DNA from: Usnea hakonensis
Lineage: Eukaryota; Ascomycota; Lecanoromycetes; Lecanorales; Parmeliaceae
Direction of reading: 5' to 3'
Length of the DNA: 43,563 nucleotides
NCBI GenBank assembly: GCA_013423325.1
Contig: BLJB01000093.1
Coordinates: 333 to 43,895 of the forward strand
Both the position numbers and the translations under genes were made by a program. The notes under the pieces are model-generated. The model had not been told where the DNA came from. It did no database searches and saw only the letters and a list, made by a program, of their open reading frames with translations. Of the stretch, positions 32,152 through 43,500 are shown in pieces (position 1 is the first letter of the stretch; each line of letters opens with the position of its first letter).

Positions 32152-34366
32152 CTAGTCGATATCAAAGCTCCCTCCTAGCTCCGTGTAGTGTACGAAGAAG
32201 CTTTCAAAGAGCCTGATGGCATAATCAACATCGTAGATACCTCCAGTTTCCCTGACTGAATGCATGCTTAGTTGCGCATTTCCCAGATCCAACGTTCTCG
32301 TACCCAAGGCGGCCGAGAGCATTGGCCCAATCGTGCTTCCACAGCTCGAATCGTTGCGAACGACGAATAGTTGCAAGGGGATCCTCGCTCTGCGAGCACT
32401 TTCTTCAATAAGCACAATGCCGGGTGAATTCGTTGCATAGCTATGCAGGCTTCCGAGTCAGCATTCGTTCTTTCAAGATAGAAAATGGAGCTGCAAGACA
32501 GCTTTTTGGGAGTAGAAAATTGCTTCTGCTTTTGAAAATTGTCTTGCAACTCAAACTCGTCACCAGAAAGGCAGAATCGGCTCTCAAATGTACGCACCGT
32601 GCATTCGCATTGATCTTTATGACTGGGCCTCTGTTCATCTCTGGCTTGTGGTCTGCCTCATACTTTGCAACATAATTGGGATTTACGGAATGTGCCACTA
32701 CGCATGATACAAGGTCAGTCTTGTTTCTCCTATAAAAGTACCGAGTTGAAAGGCAGGTCTCGGGAGTAGAAAAGATCATTTGACGCCCAAACCATGTCAT
32801 GCCGCTCGAGTTCAGTAGCAATTGAGACGCGTTGTGTCTGAAATGTACGTACTATCTGCGGAGATCAAAAATGATTTTGAAAGACTTTGCTCGTATGCGT
32901 CGGGTTCAGGGTTGCCTTCAAATCCAGGAAGGACGGAGAGGCGCCTTATGATGGTTGGAAGAAAGTTCGAATCGGCTCCTTGAGCGGTATTACTTCCAAT
33001 TTCCTCGTGGTCAAAAAGTGATACCAGCCGTATCGATTGCTCATCATCCAAGGAAGACGATGACTTCACGGAGTTGACGAGGCCCATAATGCTGCAAAAG
33101 GACATTTCGAGGTTATCGAGGCGGGCGGAAAACAGGAGTTCCTCGTTGATGCCTCCAACACATGGCTTATGAGTATCGTATAAAATCATCTCGAAGTCGA
33201 CAATTTCGGAGGGAGCAACTTTTACTTCATCGGCTATCAATTCGACAATATGAGGATGATGCCTCTCGTTTGGCGCTTTCAACGGACTGAAGCTACTGGG
33301 ATTGCCATCCTCGTCCCTTGATTCGATCTTGACAGTAACGTCACCTTTATCATGACTGTTCAACTCTGCTGCTACAAGTCCCGCAATGGGAAACAGTTGA
33401 GTTTCTTTGTTGAAGGCAAATGTTTCCTGACGGTCGAGATGGACGGCGAGAGTAGGCTAGGCATATCTCCGAATCAGAGACGCTTGTTCGTAGCAGGAAT
33501 GGACATTCAAGACAGGCTACGGGAATACATGTAGTCTTGTATATCCGGGTAACACTCGGAATAAGACTTGCGACTCAGTCTTACAAGCAATTCGAAAAGT
33601 TCAGCTTCGAGATATACGTACTATGCGGAGAACTAAATCAAAAGTCAGTCTTCACAATGGGAGACGATGGTGACAAAGGATCGCACTTGGCCGTTGGATT
33701 TGGACGAGTTTTTGCTCAAAGCACCCGTTCCTGCCTTTGACCATTGCTCGACCAGCCATGCTAAGATCTCGATCGAACCCTGCGGATGACATAAATTGTG
33801 ACGCTCATGCACTACTCAGATGAAAATGGGAGAGCCCACAAGTGTGCCATAAGCCTCCACCATAAGTCTCAACCCCGACCTGTACAAAGCCGTCGCCCTG
33901 CTTCTTGCTGACTGGCTTCACGCGAAGAGTCGGAGAATCCATATGCCCGCCAATCATGGAAATCGGATTTCCAGGCTGAGGCGTGACGACACTTTAGCAG
34001 AGGACTCTCTGGAAAGAAATAAAAGCTACGTAGATTGACCTTCCATTTTTTCCCTATCGCGAATGCTAGAATGGTTGAAGCATTGCGTGTAAGGTAGTAT
34101 TTCCCACCCGCTATACATATTTTGGACCACGGCTCATTCTCCTGAGAATGATATAAGCCACATAGGAATTGGCCTAACGTTTTGATGCATTTACATGTAG
34201 ACAGTTGAACCCTGCTTCACGGAGTCTTTGCCTGACTGAATCAACAGCGTGGAAAGCTAGAAAGCGTCAAACGTTTCCCTGGGTGCGGTGAAGGCGCGCT
34301 CTCACGAGTGGGCGAAGCATTAATAAACGAGATAAGCTCATGACCAGCACTCGCCGAAGCGTTCAT
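32152..34366 (-). CDS. ape4: Aspartyl aminopeptidase (peptidase family M18)
   Basis: Nine exons: 34366-34306, 34256-34195, 34141-34040, 33975-33840, 33779-33687, 33632-33622, 33456-32853, 32697-32598, 32440-32152 (1,458 nt, 485 aa, the usual length). Metal-binding and catalytic motifs are complete: GGHMDSPTLRVKPVS, LFDHEEIGS, SADMAHSVNPNY, RNDSSCGSTIGP, and SMHSVRETGG with the terminal His ligand. Other family blocks are ISFINASPTPFHAV, ETYGGGLWHTWFDRDLS and VHLDRQETFAFNKET. Family role: cytosolic (vacuole-delivered in yeast) dodecameric zinc peptidase that removes N-terminal Asp or Glu. Introns 1-5 are 49-64 nt; introns 6-8 are 165, 155 and 157 nt and are related to one another. Exon 6 is an 11-nt microexon encoding part of RPILRIP. 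An open in-frame stretch reaches upstream to an ATG at 34570. Confidence 0.95.
32441..32597 (-). repeat. Introner-like intron copy L (ape4 intron 8)
   Basis: A 157-nt intron, GTGCGTACATTT to GCATAG. Intron nt 51-57 read GCAAGAC, nt 81-90 read TTCTACTCCC, nt 96-103 read GCTGTCTT and nt 109-114 read TCCATT. The branch region reads ATGCTGACTCGGA. These blocks recur at the same offsets in ape4 introns 6 and/or 7. Confidence 0.75.
32698..32852 (-). repeat. Introner-like intron copy K (ape4 intron 7)
   Basis: A 155-nt intron, GTACGTACATTT to GCGTAG. AATTGCT lies at intron nt 30-36 (as in intron 6), GCATGAC at 51-57 and TTCTACTCCC at 82-91 (as in intron 8). Confidence 0.75.
33457..33621 (-). repeat. 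Introner-like intron copy J (ape4 intron 6)
   Basis: A 165-nt intron, GTACGTATAT to GCCTAG. AATTGCT lies at intron nt 30-36, GCAAG at 51-55, CCTGTCTT at 106-113 and TCCATT at 119-124, and the branch region reads CTGATTCGGA. The spacing from CTGTCTT to TCCATT equals that in intron 8. Confidence 0.75.
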
Positions 34367-35256
34367 GTTAAAGCTGGGAGTGATGTAGGAGCGGGATATG
34401 GAATATATAGACGAAGATAATTGCCTTGGGCGGAGGTGCGTCGTTGCAGCACGTGAGGGCAACCAGTGTAAAAACGCGCGTGATATTGGTGTATGTAGGC
34501 ACACGCTCTTCCTGTAGAACGTTGCTGTGAAAATGACTTTTTCCAGAGTAAAGGAATAGACACCAACCATTAGGAGGCTCAAAGGTAAGCTTCAAACGCC
34601 TTTCAAACGAGACGGCGCTAAATAGAATGGCGAGAGTGACTAAACCTCATCAAGATAAGTTGTTTTGACTTTGGGTCGCGTTTACTTTGACACATGTTAT
34701 TTGCCTTGCTGAAGGTCATTGAGACTTGATACTGTCATAAATGGATCTAACACATTACACAGTAGACTTGAAAGAGAATGAATGCTCCCTTACTCGTTCT
34801 TCGTGAATAAAGTACTGAATGATGAAGTAAAGCATAATATAAGCAATGAACATCATTGCAACTTTACCCTTTGCCAAGTACTGAGAGCGCGCTTACTTAG
34901 GCTGGAAAAGAAAAAGCGGAACCTCCTTTAAGTAAAGTACCTACCTACCTGAAGCAAGTCCTGATTGGTGGCTTCGACGAACAACACCGTCAACACAAGC
35001 TCCGACCTCTACGACACTCGCTCCATCCCTTGAGTTCATCAAAACTGTTAGCATCAGTCGCCAGTTTGGTACGAAGGGGTGAATTGCAATAGGGAAGATT
35101 CGCATTCCGCCCATGCAGGCAATCCGCGACCTTTGGCAGACATAGCGGCTGTTTCCCTGCAATACTTTCACACTCACCACCAGCAGTTTCAACACGGACT
35201 CAATCTCTCAGAAGCCACAAATCGTTCGTACCAACTGCTTCAAATCCATCCATTCC
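34367..35256. promoter_or_regulatory. Divergent promoter region of APE4 and CDH1 genes
   Basis: 890 bp between opposing start codons. It contains an open in-frame extension of APE4 up to 34570, AT-rich sequence at 34680-34870 and a TACCTACCTACC block near 34940. No separate gene is evident; plus-strand ORF 35079-35339 overlaps the CDH1 start in another frame. Confidence 0.5.
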
Positions 35257-37220
35257 ATGGTCACCATGGACAAATCACATACGCCAAACCTGGTTTCACC
35301 GGACATGAAGATACCTCAACTGGCTACCAAGCGCAGTAGTACCAACGGCCATATTACAAGAGGTCCTGAAAGGGCAGGATCAGAGCCTGTGGATCCCACT
35401 GCCCTGAGCAAAGCGCTGAAAGATATGGAGGACACGGGACGAGTAAGAGACAGAACACCAGGCGCCAGTCCGAGTCGGAAAAGGCAGAGGGTGTACGGTG
35501 ATAGGTCAGTGAAACATCGACAGTCGTGAAGTCCAAAGATCCAATGGGCTACGTGAAGATTGATCTATTTGGTTACCTTGAGGGTGGCGTAATCAGAAAA
35601 GCATAGTCCACGCATATTGTGCTACTATTCGAACTAGAAGAGGAACTAATGTAATTTCGAACCCAGATTTATCCCAAATCGAGAGGGTCAAGACCTCCAG
35701 GCCAGCTTCAGCCTATTACATGACGATGCATCGCCTGCGACGCCATCGAAAGCCAAGAGAAGGACTCCTCACGGAGAGCTCCATTTCCAAAAAAGTAACT
35801 AAAGCTCTGCAGCACCCTACGATCATGAAGAATTACATTCTGACTTTCTGCAGCCGAGGAAGCGAATCGAACCTTCTCCACCCTCCTCCGATCCGAACTT
35901 TTTGACACCACCATTCCCCAACCAACACCACCTAGTCTATCACCTGACCTTACTTCCACCCACTCGACCACGATCAATGACCCATCAAGGTCAAGAACGC
36001 CGCCAACAAACTTTTCGTCCTCCTCACTCCCCGCCAGTCTCACGCCTTCTACACCGCACAAAAACCTCTTTACGTATATGTCACCTCGCCATCACACAAA
36101 CATATCCGGGCACCCAACACCATCAAGGACACCACAGAGTCGACACGGGCCGAATCTCAACGCACGTTCAGATCTTTACAGTCTATCTCCAGTCCGCTTC
36201 GATAGTCAAAGGCTTCTTCTTAGCCCACGAAAACCTCCCCGAGCTGTCAGCAAAGTCCCATTCAAGGTGCTTGATGCGCCAGATCTTGCGGACGACTTTT
36301 ATCTCAACCTTGTAGATTGGGGCGGTAGCAACATCCTCGGGGTAGGTTTGGGCTCATGCGTTTACATGTGGAACTCTACCTCAGGTCGGGTGACCAGACT
36401 TTGCGAACTCCAGGATGACATCGTCACTTCAGTGTCCTGGATTCAACGTGGCACACACGTCTCAATCGGGACAAACAAGGGGCTAGTGCAGATATGGGAT
36501 GCGGAAAAGCAGCGGCGTTTGCGTACTATGACTGGACATACAGCTCGTGTTGGCGCCTTGGCTTGGAACGACCACATCTTGACTTCAGGCTCCCGGGACC
36601 GCCTGATATATCACCGTGACGTCAGACAGCCAGATCAATACCTGCGAAAACTGGTGGGGCACAAGCAAGAAGTTTGTGGTCTGCGCTGGAATACCGAGGA
36701 CGGCCAATTGGCTTCGGGTGGCAATGATAACAAGTTAATGGTGTGGGATAAGCTGTCTGAGAATCCACTGTGGAAGTTCAGTGAACATACTGCAGCAGTG
36801 AAGGCCATAGCCTGGTCGCCCCACCAACATAATCTTCTCGCGAGTGGTGGTGGTACAGCAGATCGCCGTATTAAATTCTGGAATACATCTACTGGAACCT
36901 GCATACAAGAGCTTGACACAGGATCCCAGGTCTGCAACCTTGCCTGGTCCAAAAACAGTAATGAGCTTGTATCTACGCACGGTTATAGCCAAAACCAGAT
37001 AGTGGTCTGGAAATACCCAAGCATGACACAAGTAGCGAGTCTAACGGGACATACTTATCGTGTACTGTATTTGGCGATGAGTCCTGACGGACAGACCGTC
37101 GTCACTGGTGCTGGCGACGAGACCTTGAGGTTTTGGAAATGTTTTGGGAAGAGGGAGCGCGACGGAGTTGGGGGTGAAGGAGCCGGCGCGAGAATGGAAA
37201 AGTGGAGTGTAATCAGATGA
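35257..37220 (+). CDS. cdh1: CDH1/FZR1-type WD40 activator of the anaphase-promoting complex
   Basis: Three exons: 35257-35504, 35667-35794, 35854-37220 (1,743 nt, 580 aa). Introns are 162 and 59 nt. The C-box is split by intron 1 and reads DRFIPNREGQDL near residue 82. A Ser/Pro-rich region rich in SP/TP sites follows (likely CDK control, by analogy). The Cdh1-specific segment SKVPFKVLDAPDLADDFYLN precedes seven WD40 repeats, which begin with LVDWGGSNILGVGLG and include TGHTARVGALAW and LASGGNDNKLMVWD. The protein ends in Ile-Arg, the IR tail that docks on APC3/Cdc27. Family role: activates APC/C in late mitosis and G1 by recruiting D-box and KEN-box substrates. The start ATG is chosen as the first in frame; an upstream exon cannot be excluded. 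Confidence 0.96.
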
Positions 37221-37445
37221 GAAAAATGGAAATCAGCGGGTTGCTTATCAATGAAGAAGCGTTCATCTGGCAGGGTTTGCTAACATGTTGGGGGATTTCT
37301 AAAAGGCCTTACGAGTATGAGCCTTATCGAAAGGCAGAATTCAGCTTGCATGGCTCTACGTAAGGAACGGGCAAAAGGCTACACACGTGTCTTTACTAGG
37401 CACAGTAGCTGAAATTTAGCATGGCCTATCTTCCGCTTGTCCTGA
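37221..37445. terminator. Convergent 3' regions of CDH1 and PDX1 genes
   Basis: The 225 bp between two convergent stop codons must contain both polyadenylation regions. Individual signals cannot be assigned by eye. Confidence 0.4.
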
Positions 37446-39021
37446 TCATAGCACTAAGCTCCCTGGCTCGACTTGCAAGACGGTTTTTATCCTTTCGAGA
37501 AAGACCTTCGCTCTTCTCTCGTCTCCCTTCACTGCGCTGACGCTAAAGACGTTTGTCGACTCTGTCTTCGAAGTCGCCTCTTCCGCCTTCGAGAAAGCCA
37601 TCATATCTGCCGGTCGCATCCCCGTATCTATCAATGAAGCTCTTGTAGGTGACGTGCCAGTCAATACTTCATATACGTCTGGTTGCCTTTGCGGTCCCGC
37701 GCTCTCTGTGCAAGGCTTCGACGGCAACGCAGCGATCTGCGGTGCGTAACTACCTCGAGAGGTCTTTGAGCTGATATTATCCAGCCCGAGAACGTCATTG
37801 AACAGCTCGTCAGCTGTGGATGTAGTAGCCGCAGAGCGCGGCAGATCCCTATTGGCAAGCTCCGTAGCGCGTGCAATGAAAGTTGAGAGGGGAAGGGTGA
37901 TACCCAGTGTCGCTTGGATGCGTCTTTGAACTGAAATTACTGCTGATAGGGAGATAGGAATGGCAATATCTGTGTCAGTGGATACCAATACGGGTTCAGG
38001 TGCTTTTGTCGTTTGATATGTGCCTGGTTGAGATGGAGCCATGTTTTTGGATACGGCGGGCTCAATAGTACCGAGATCTAGACGTCCTAGTTTGCCGATT
38101 CGCATAGATTGTTCGGAGGAGTATGTTGAGGAAATTCTGCCTAGATATCCAAGAACGTCCCCTTTTAACAATCGACCTTTGGGTCCACTAGCTGGAATTG
38201 TGTCTGCCTCAGAGCGAGATATTTGATTCTCGTAGAGTAGTTGAGTAATGGATGGGTATAGAGGATAAAGCTGATTTTGACGTTTTCCTGAGGATGTAGC
38301 GGGTGGTGGATGATTCAAGGATTCATGAAGCGAATCTGTTGCTTTCCAAGACGACGATACTTTGGCCTGAGATTCCGGCGAATTCGACGCAATATTACTT
38401 GATTGACGATTTTCGTGGGGCGAGGACGTTGGTGCTGAGCCTTCGGTTGGAAGAGTCAATATGCTCAGATCATCGTCGGTTTCTGCCAACACAGCTATCC
38501 GAGTGCCGACCTTTACGCCCTTTGATCCCGCTCCTTGCTGTCACGAAGCTAGCATCAACATATTGATATTTTTTTGACTTGGTAGTAGGGACAATTACCG
38601 TAATTTTGGCAATTTTACCATCATCTTGAGCTTCCACATCCATTTGGGCTTTGTCAGTCTCTATCTCTAGAAGAACATCGCCACTAGAAAAGGAATCCCC
38701 TGCAACATGAGATATCAGAATGAATTGTTGGCCCGATTTGTGGACCCCCCACAGTCTGCTTACCCTCTTTGACCTTCCAGCTTGCAATGTTTCCCTCGGT
38801 CATCGTAGGTGACATTGCTGGCATTGTAAAACTCTGTGCAGCCAAAGTCCTGGAGCAGCTCTGGAAACCTATGAGAAGTATCAGGAAGAGTACCAGAGTG
38901 ACGATTGAAGCCGAGGTGTTCTGAAATCGTGTGACAGACCTCTGTAGCATGCATGACTGCGTAATGGCCGGCTGGAGCTTAGAGCAAGTTCTTTGGTTAC
39001 CGTCGTGCACAATGAGACCAT
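37446..39021 (-). CDS. pdx1: Pyruvate dehydrogenase complex protein X (E3-binding protein)
   Basis: Four exons: 39021-38894, 38849-38764, 38699-38599, 38537-37446 (1,407 nt, 468 aa). Introns are 44, 64 and 61 nt. The N-terminus is rich in Ser, Leu and Arg with few acidic residues (MVSLCTTVTKELALSSSRPL), fitting a mitochondrial presequence. The lipoyl domain begins SFTMPAMSPTMTEGNIASW and carries the lipoyl-lysine motif ETDKAQMD, ending GTRIAVLAE. A peripheral subunit-binding segment lies near residues 195-240 (PSITQLLYENQ, GPKGRLLKGDVLGYLG). The C-terminal part lacks the HxxxDG acetyltransferase motif of true E2. This makes it the E3-binding component that tethers dihydrolipoamide dehydrogenase in the mitochondrial matrix complex. 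The gene is the last before the AT-rich desert. Confidence 0.93.
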
Positions 39022-39234
39022 GATTGTACGAGATAGATCAGACAGTTGAGCGCTGCTAAAGTCGCAAGGCAGTACAGTGTACCTGCCAACGTTATCGTAC
39101 AAAGCTGAAGCTGCCTTGCCGCTTACGAGGAGAATGAAAAGAGCCGAAGCGGCAGACTTGAGCCGCGACTAGGGTGGACGACGGCTAGGACTAGGACATA
39201 ACCAAAGACCATTTTTTGATTTTGATTTTGCGCA

Positions 39235-42200
39235 TACTAATTTTTTTGATATTCGAATACTTTCTATACTTCCTATATATACTAATATTTATACGAGTCT
39301 ATAGATAGATTAATTACTTTCTATATACCTTTATATAGCTATAGAATTAATAAGAGTAGAAGCTAGGCCTAAATAAGATTAGTTTTAGCGCGTAAAAATT
39401 TTTCTTTATATAAAGCTCTTACTTTCTTTCTTTTTTTCTTCCTTACTAATACTACTATTACTACTATTAAGGTAAGTAATAGATACCTATCTCTCTAATT
39501 ATATAAGTATATAGCTAACTAGCTCCGTATAAAGCTCCCTCTCTACTATTACTATTATTACTAAGTAAATTAGGTTACCCTTATATTTTAAATATCCGAA
39601 TATATTATTAACTAGATTCGTAGTACTATTACTATAACTATACTATTAGATAAATAATAGATATCTATCTTTCTAATTATATAAGTATCTAGTTAACTAG
39701 CTCTATATAAAGCTCCTCTTTATTACTATTATTATTATCCCTACTAACCTCCTCTACCTTATTAATATAAGTTATCCCTTTCTATATAATTATTATACTA
39801 ATTATATAAAGGGTATTTATATTATATAACGCTAATCTAGCGGCCCTATATTAATATACTCTTACTATTTTTACGGGTTCTACCCCGTTACTAGGTAGTT
39901 ACCCGATACTCCTAGTAAGCTTATAGTAGGCGGCCCCTTTCGCTTATACTTCTACTAGTCTATAGTTACTCGCCCTTCTAGGGTAAGATATACTATTTAT
40001 CCTTAAATAAATTACTACCGCTTAAGTAGTTTCTATATAGTAGTTATATATTAATACTATCTTATTTTAAAGTTAGAGGTATATAGCTTAATCTATATAT
40101 AACTAGTACTAATATATACGCCCTAGTCTTATACCCTTCCTAGAGTACCGACGCTTACCCGGTTACTTTAGGGGGTATTGCGCTAACTATAAATAGCGGG
40201 ACTATAGCGCGCGGTACTCCTTCGTATAAGGGGATATAGAGCCGGATAATAGAGACTATAATAATAGGCCTAGCCCCCGTTATACGAGGTCTCCCTTACC
40301 GGGTAATTATCGCCCCGTACGATAACGCCTACCCGGCCCTAAATAGGGGGAAAGGAAGTTGCTAGGCCCTTCGGGGTCCTAGGGGAACCCTATAGTAGTT
40401 TAGGGTATATACGAAGAGTTTTATTCCTATTTATTTATCTATCTATTTTTTAATATATCTAAAATACTATTATATATTTAAATAACGAGCCTATATCTCT
40501 ATATAGTATTTAAGACTAGTAGCCTTTATCTTCGTATAAGGTAAAGCTAAGTTAGGCTCTTTATATAAAATAGTTAGTATAGTCTAGAATAGAAAGTAAT
40601 AAGTAAGAAGCTTAAATTAATATATTATACTTATATAAAATACTCTTATTATAAATAATCTAAATATAACTTTAAAAGTAGAAATATACTTCGAGTCTTA
40701 TTAAAAGATACTCTAGTCTAGAATATCTTCGTATAAATACCTCTAGTAATATTAGTATATATCTTTTTTAGAAGGTAGTAAACTTACTAAGCCTTCTTTT
40801 TTCTACCCTTTCTTTAATCTCCTTTCTTACTTTAATTACTCTTAGCCTAGTTAGAAGACCCTTATCCTGATCTCGTATAACTCTGTTTATTCCCTAGAGG
40901 AGGGGAAGGAGATCTTAAGGGAGAGGGTCGTATAAATACTATATTATTTAATAGTACTCTTAATAATACTAGTCTATTACTTATTAATACTTCTGATAAT
41001 ACTTATAGATTAATTAATCCCCTAAAGAAAGAGGGGGTAGGAGACGGAAGATTAGAAAGATTAGAATATAATAGGGATAATTAAGTAGTTAGTAGTACTA
41101 TATAATCTTATAATTATACGGGTATAAAAGGTTTAATAGGGATCTCGTTATCTAGTAATAAGGAGATATTAGCTCGAGATCTCTTTTTAGTAAGAGGTCT
41201 TTATATAGGGGAAGAAGGATCTTAGGGAAATTAGTAAATATTATATTAATATTATATAGATTATAGAGGTTATCTATATTATTAAGGTTATATAGATTAC
41301 GGTTCTTATTTAATCTCTTACTTAATCTCCTTTTTAACTTTAGCTTACTTTTCCGGCTTAACCTTAATTTAAAGAGAAGGGGTATTATCTACCTTATTAT
41401 ATCTCGTACGAGGTATAAGTTTCTAAATAACTAGAATTATAAGATACTCCTTTTCCTTTTCCGTTTTACCTTATAAGTTAAAAAATTCTCCTTTAAGAAG
41501 CTCTTTAGTATTTCGTATAAGGGATATACTAGTAGATAACTTTATTAACCCGTATATCTTTAACTATAATTATATAAGAGATTATTAGATATCTAAATTT
41601 CTATTAAAGAATTCGCCTAGTAGAGGGTATTTACGGAGGATATTTTTAAAGATAAAGTCCTAATAATCTATAATTATATAATAGAGAATTATAATTATAG
41701 CCGAGTCTAAATAGAAATTAGTTAATTATATAATAGAAGGATAGAATACTTATCTATCTTTTTAATCTAAATAATTTTAGTAAGACTAGGGATCTTTTTA
41801 TTATTAATAAGAGTAGTCTATACTAACTATAGAATAGTAGTAATATTTATACGGGTATAACTAGATAGTAAAGGGACTAATTTCTTTCTAGATATAGAGT
41901 ATCTAACTAGACTATTTTAATATATATCCTTAACTATCGCCCTCTAAATATAGAATATAAACCGAGGCTCTAGTAGAGGAGGTCTATAATTATTATATAA
42001 AGGCTATTTTAGTTAAGAGTATATACTTCGTTATTAAGTACGCTATTATTATAATATAGTATCTTCTAGTACCTTCGTATAAAAAGGCCTCGGGGAATTA
42101 TTAGGAATATTAATAATCTAATAGATATTAGTATTAAATAAGAAAGAGGGAGCTAGATTATATAAAGCGAGGATTTACGGCCTTATAATTATTATATTAT

Positions 42201-43500
42201 TATATTAATTATATATATATATTACTAGTTAGACTATATCTTAGTATCTAGGAGTAAATAATATCTCTTAGATTAGAGGTAGTTATAATTTCTAGTATTC
42301 TAAAAGAAGGGGGGAGAGAGGTAGAGCTATATAAGGAAAGGATAAAGAAAGATAGAGTTGTATAAAGAGATATTTATACTAACTTTATAAAATCCCTTTA
42401 GACTCCCGAATCTACTTTATAAACCCTTTATTAGGACCCTCCCCTTAAAGCTCTATCTATCGTATATCCTCGGCCGATTATAGATCTAGACCTTTCTAGG
42501 CTACTATATTATCTAGGGTTTTATAAAGTCTAAGTTAAGGCTTAAGACCTTAGATTATTTAATAGCTAATCTCTATACGAAGCGTATAATAATAAGCTAG
42601 CTATAGTAACTACTATTTATTTTTAGGGATTAGAGGTAGTATATACGGATTAAAGTCTCGCTAATATAAAAAGGTATTATATTATTTTAGTATAAAGGGT
42701 AGAAGATACTTATTAGGATCTATAGCTTTATTAGTAATTATTTTTTTATACGAAGATATATAAAGAAAAAAAGTATAACTAGTAATATATATTTAATCCC
42801 TATATAAGATAGAGATTCTCGGATATATACTTCGTACGAGGGTAAAGGTATTTAAAATATTAGAAAGAAATAATACTTCGTATAAAGAAATACTTACTAT
42901 AATCTTCTATATCTTTACGTAGACGAGTAAGGGTTAGCTAATATAGTTTAAATCTATAGTTCTTAATCCCTTTTTTAGAATAATAGAATAGAGCTAATAG
43001 TTTCCCCTATATTAACTTCGGACGATATAGCTACCGGCGTATATTATATATATTCTACTTATTAATAAATTATATAACCTCTATATAAATTATAGGTAGA
43101 TAGATAGTAAGGATTATAATCTAGTCTAGAAGTAAATCTTTAGAAAAGAGGTTAGAATCTCTAAGCGTATAGAAGAAGTTAATCTATTTCCTAAAAAAGG
43201 ACTTAGTTAATTAGGTCTACTATAACTTAATTCGTTAATTAGCGGTATTTATATCGTATATATAGTAGTTCTTAAATATTATTTCTAGGTTATATACTTA
43301 TTAAAGAGTAAGATATATATAAGCTATTAAAATAGTCTCGATACTATAATCGGATTATACGAATTAAGGTTATTAGTTAAGAGTAGGAGAGGAGATTATA
43401 TTAAGATAGCTATATAGATAATTAATAGCTATATAATTTAAAATCTCTATCGTATACTAGGGTATATATCGAGCGTAGATATTAATCCTAGTATAGATTT
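39235..43500. other. AT-rich, CpA/TpG-depleted (RIP-type) desert
   Basis: Roughly 4.3 kb made almost wholly of A, T, and C or G in TpA-rich context, with no long ORF on either strand. By eye I find fewer than about ten CpA or TpG dinucleotides in the whole block, while CpG survives (many TTCGTATAA and TACGAGG words). That is the signature of repeat-induced point mutation (C to T at CpA, on both strands). Pieces near 40120-40400 keep higher G+C and may be less mutated remnants. No transposon family can be read. Normal composition returns at about 43,505. Confidence 0.85.

Noticed and set aside
40200..42900. True loxP-like recombination sites
   Set aside because: Only half-arm words recur, without consistent 13-8-13 architecture; the RIP mutation pattern explains them more simply.
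39235..43500. Named transposon in the AT-rich block
   Set aside because: Mutation has erased coding sequence; no terminal repeats or protein motifs can be read.
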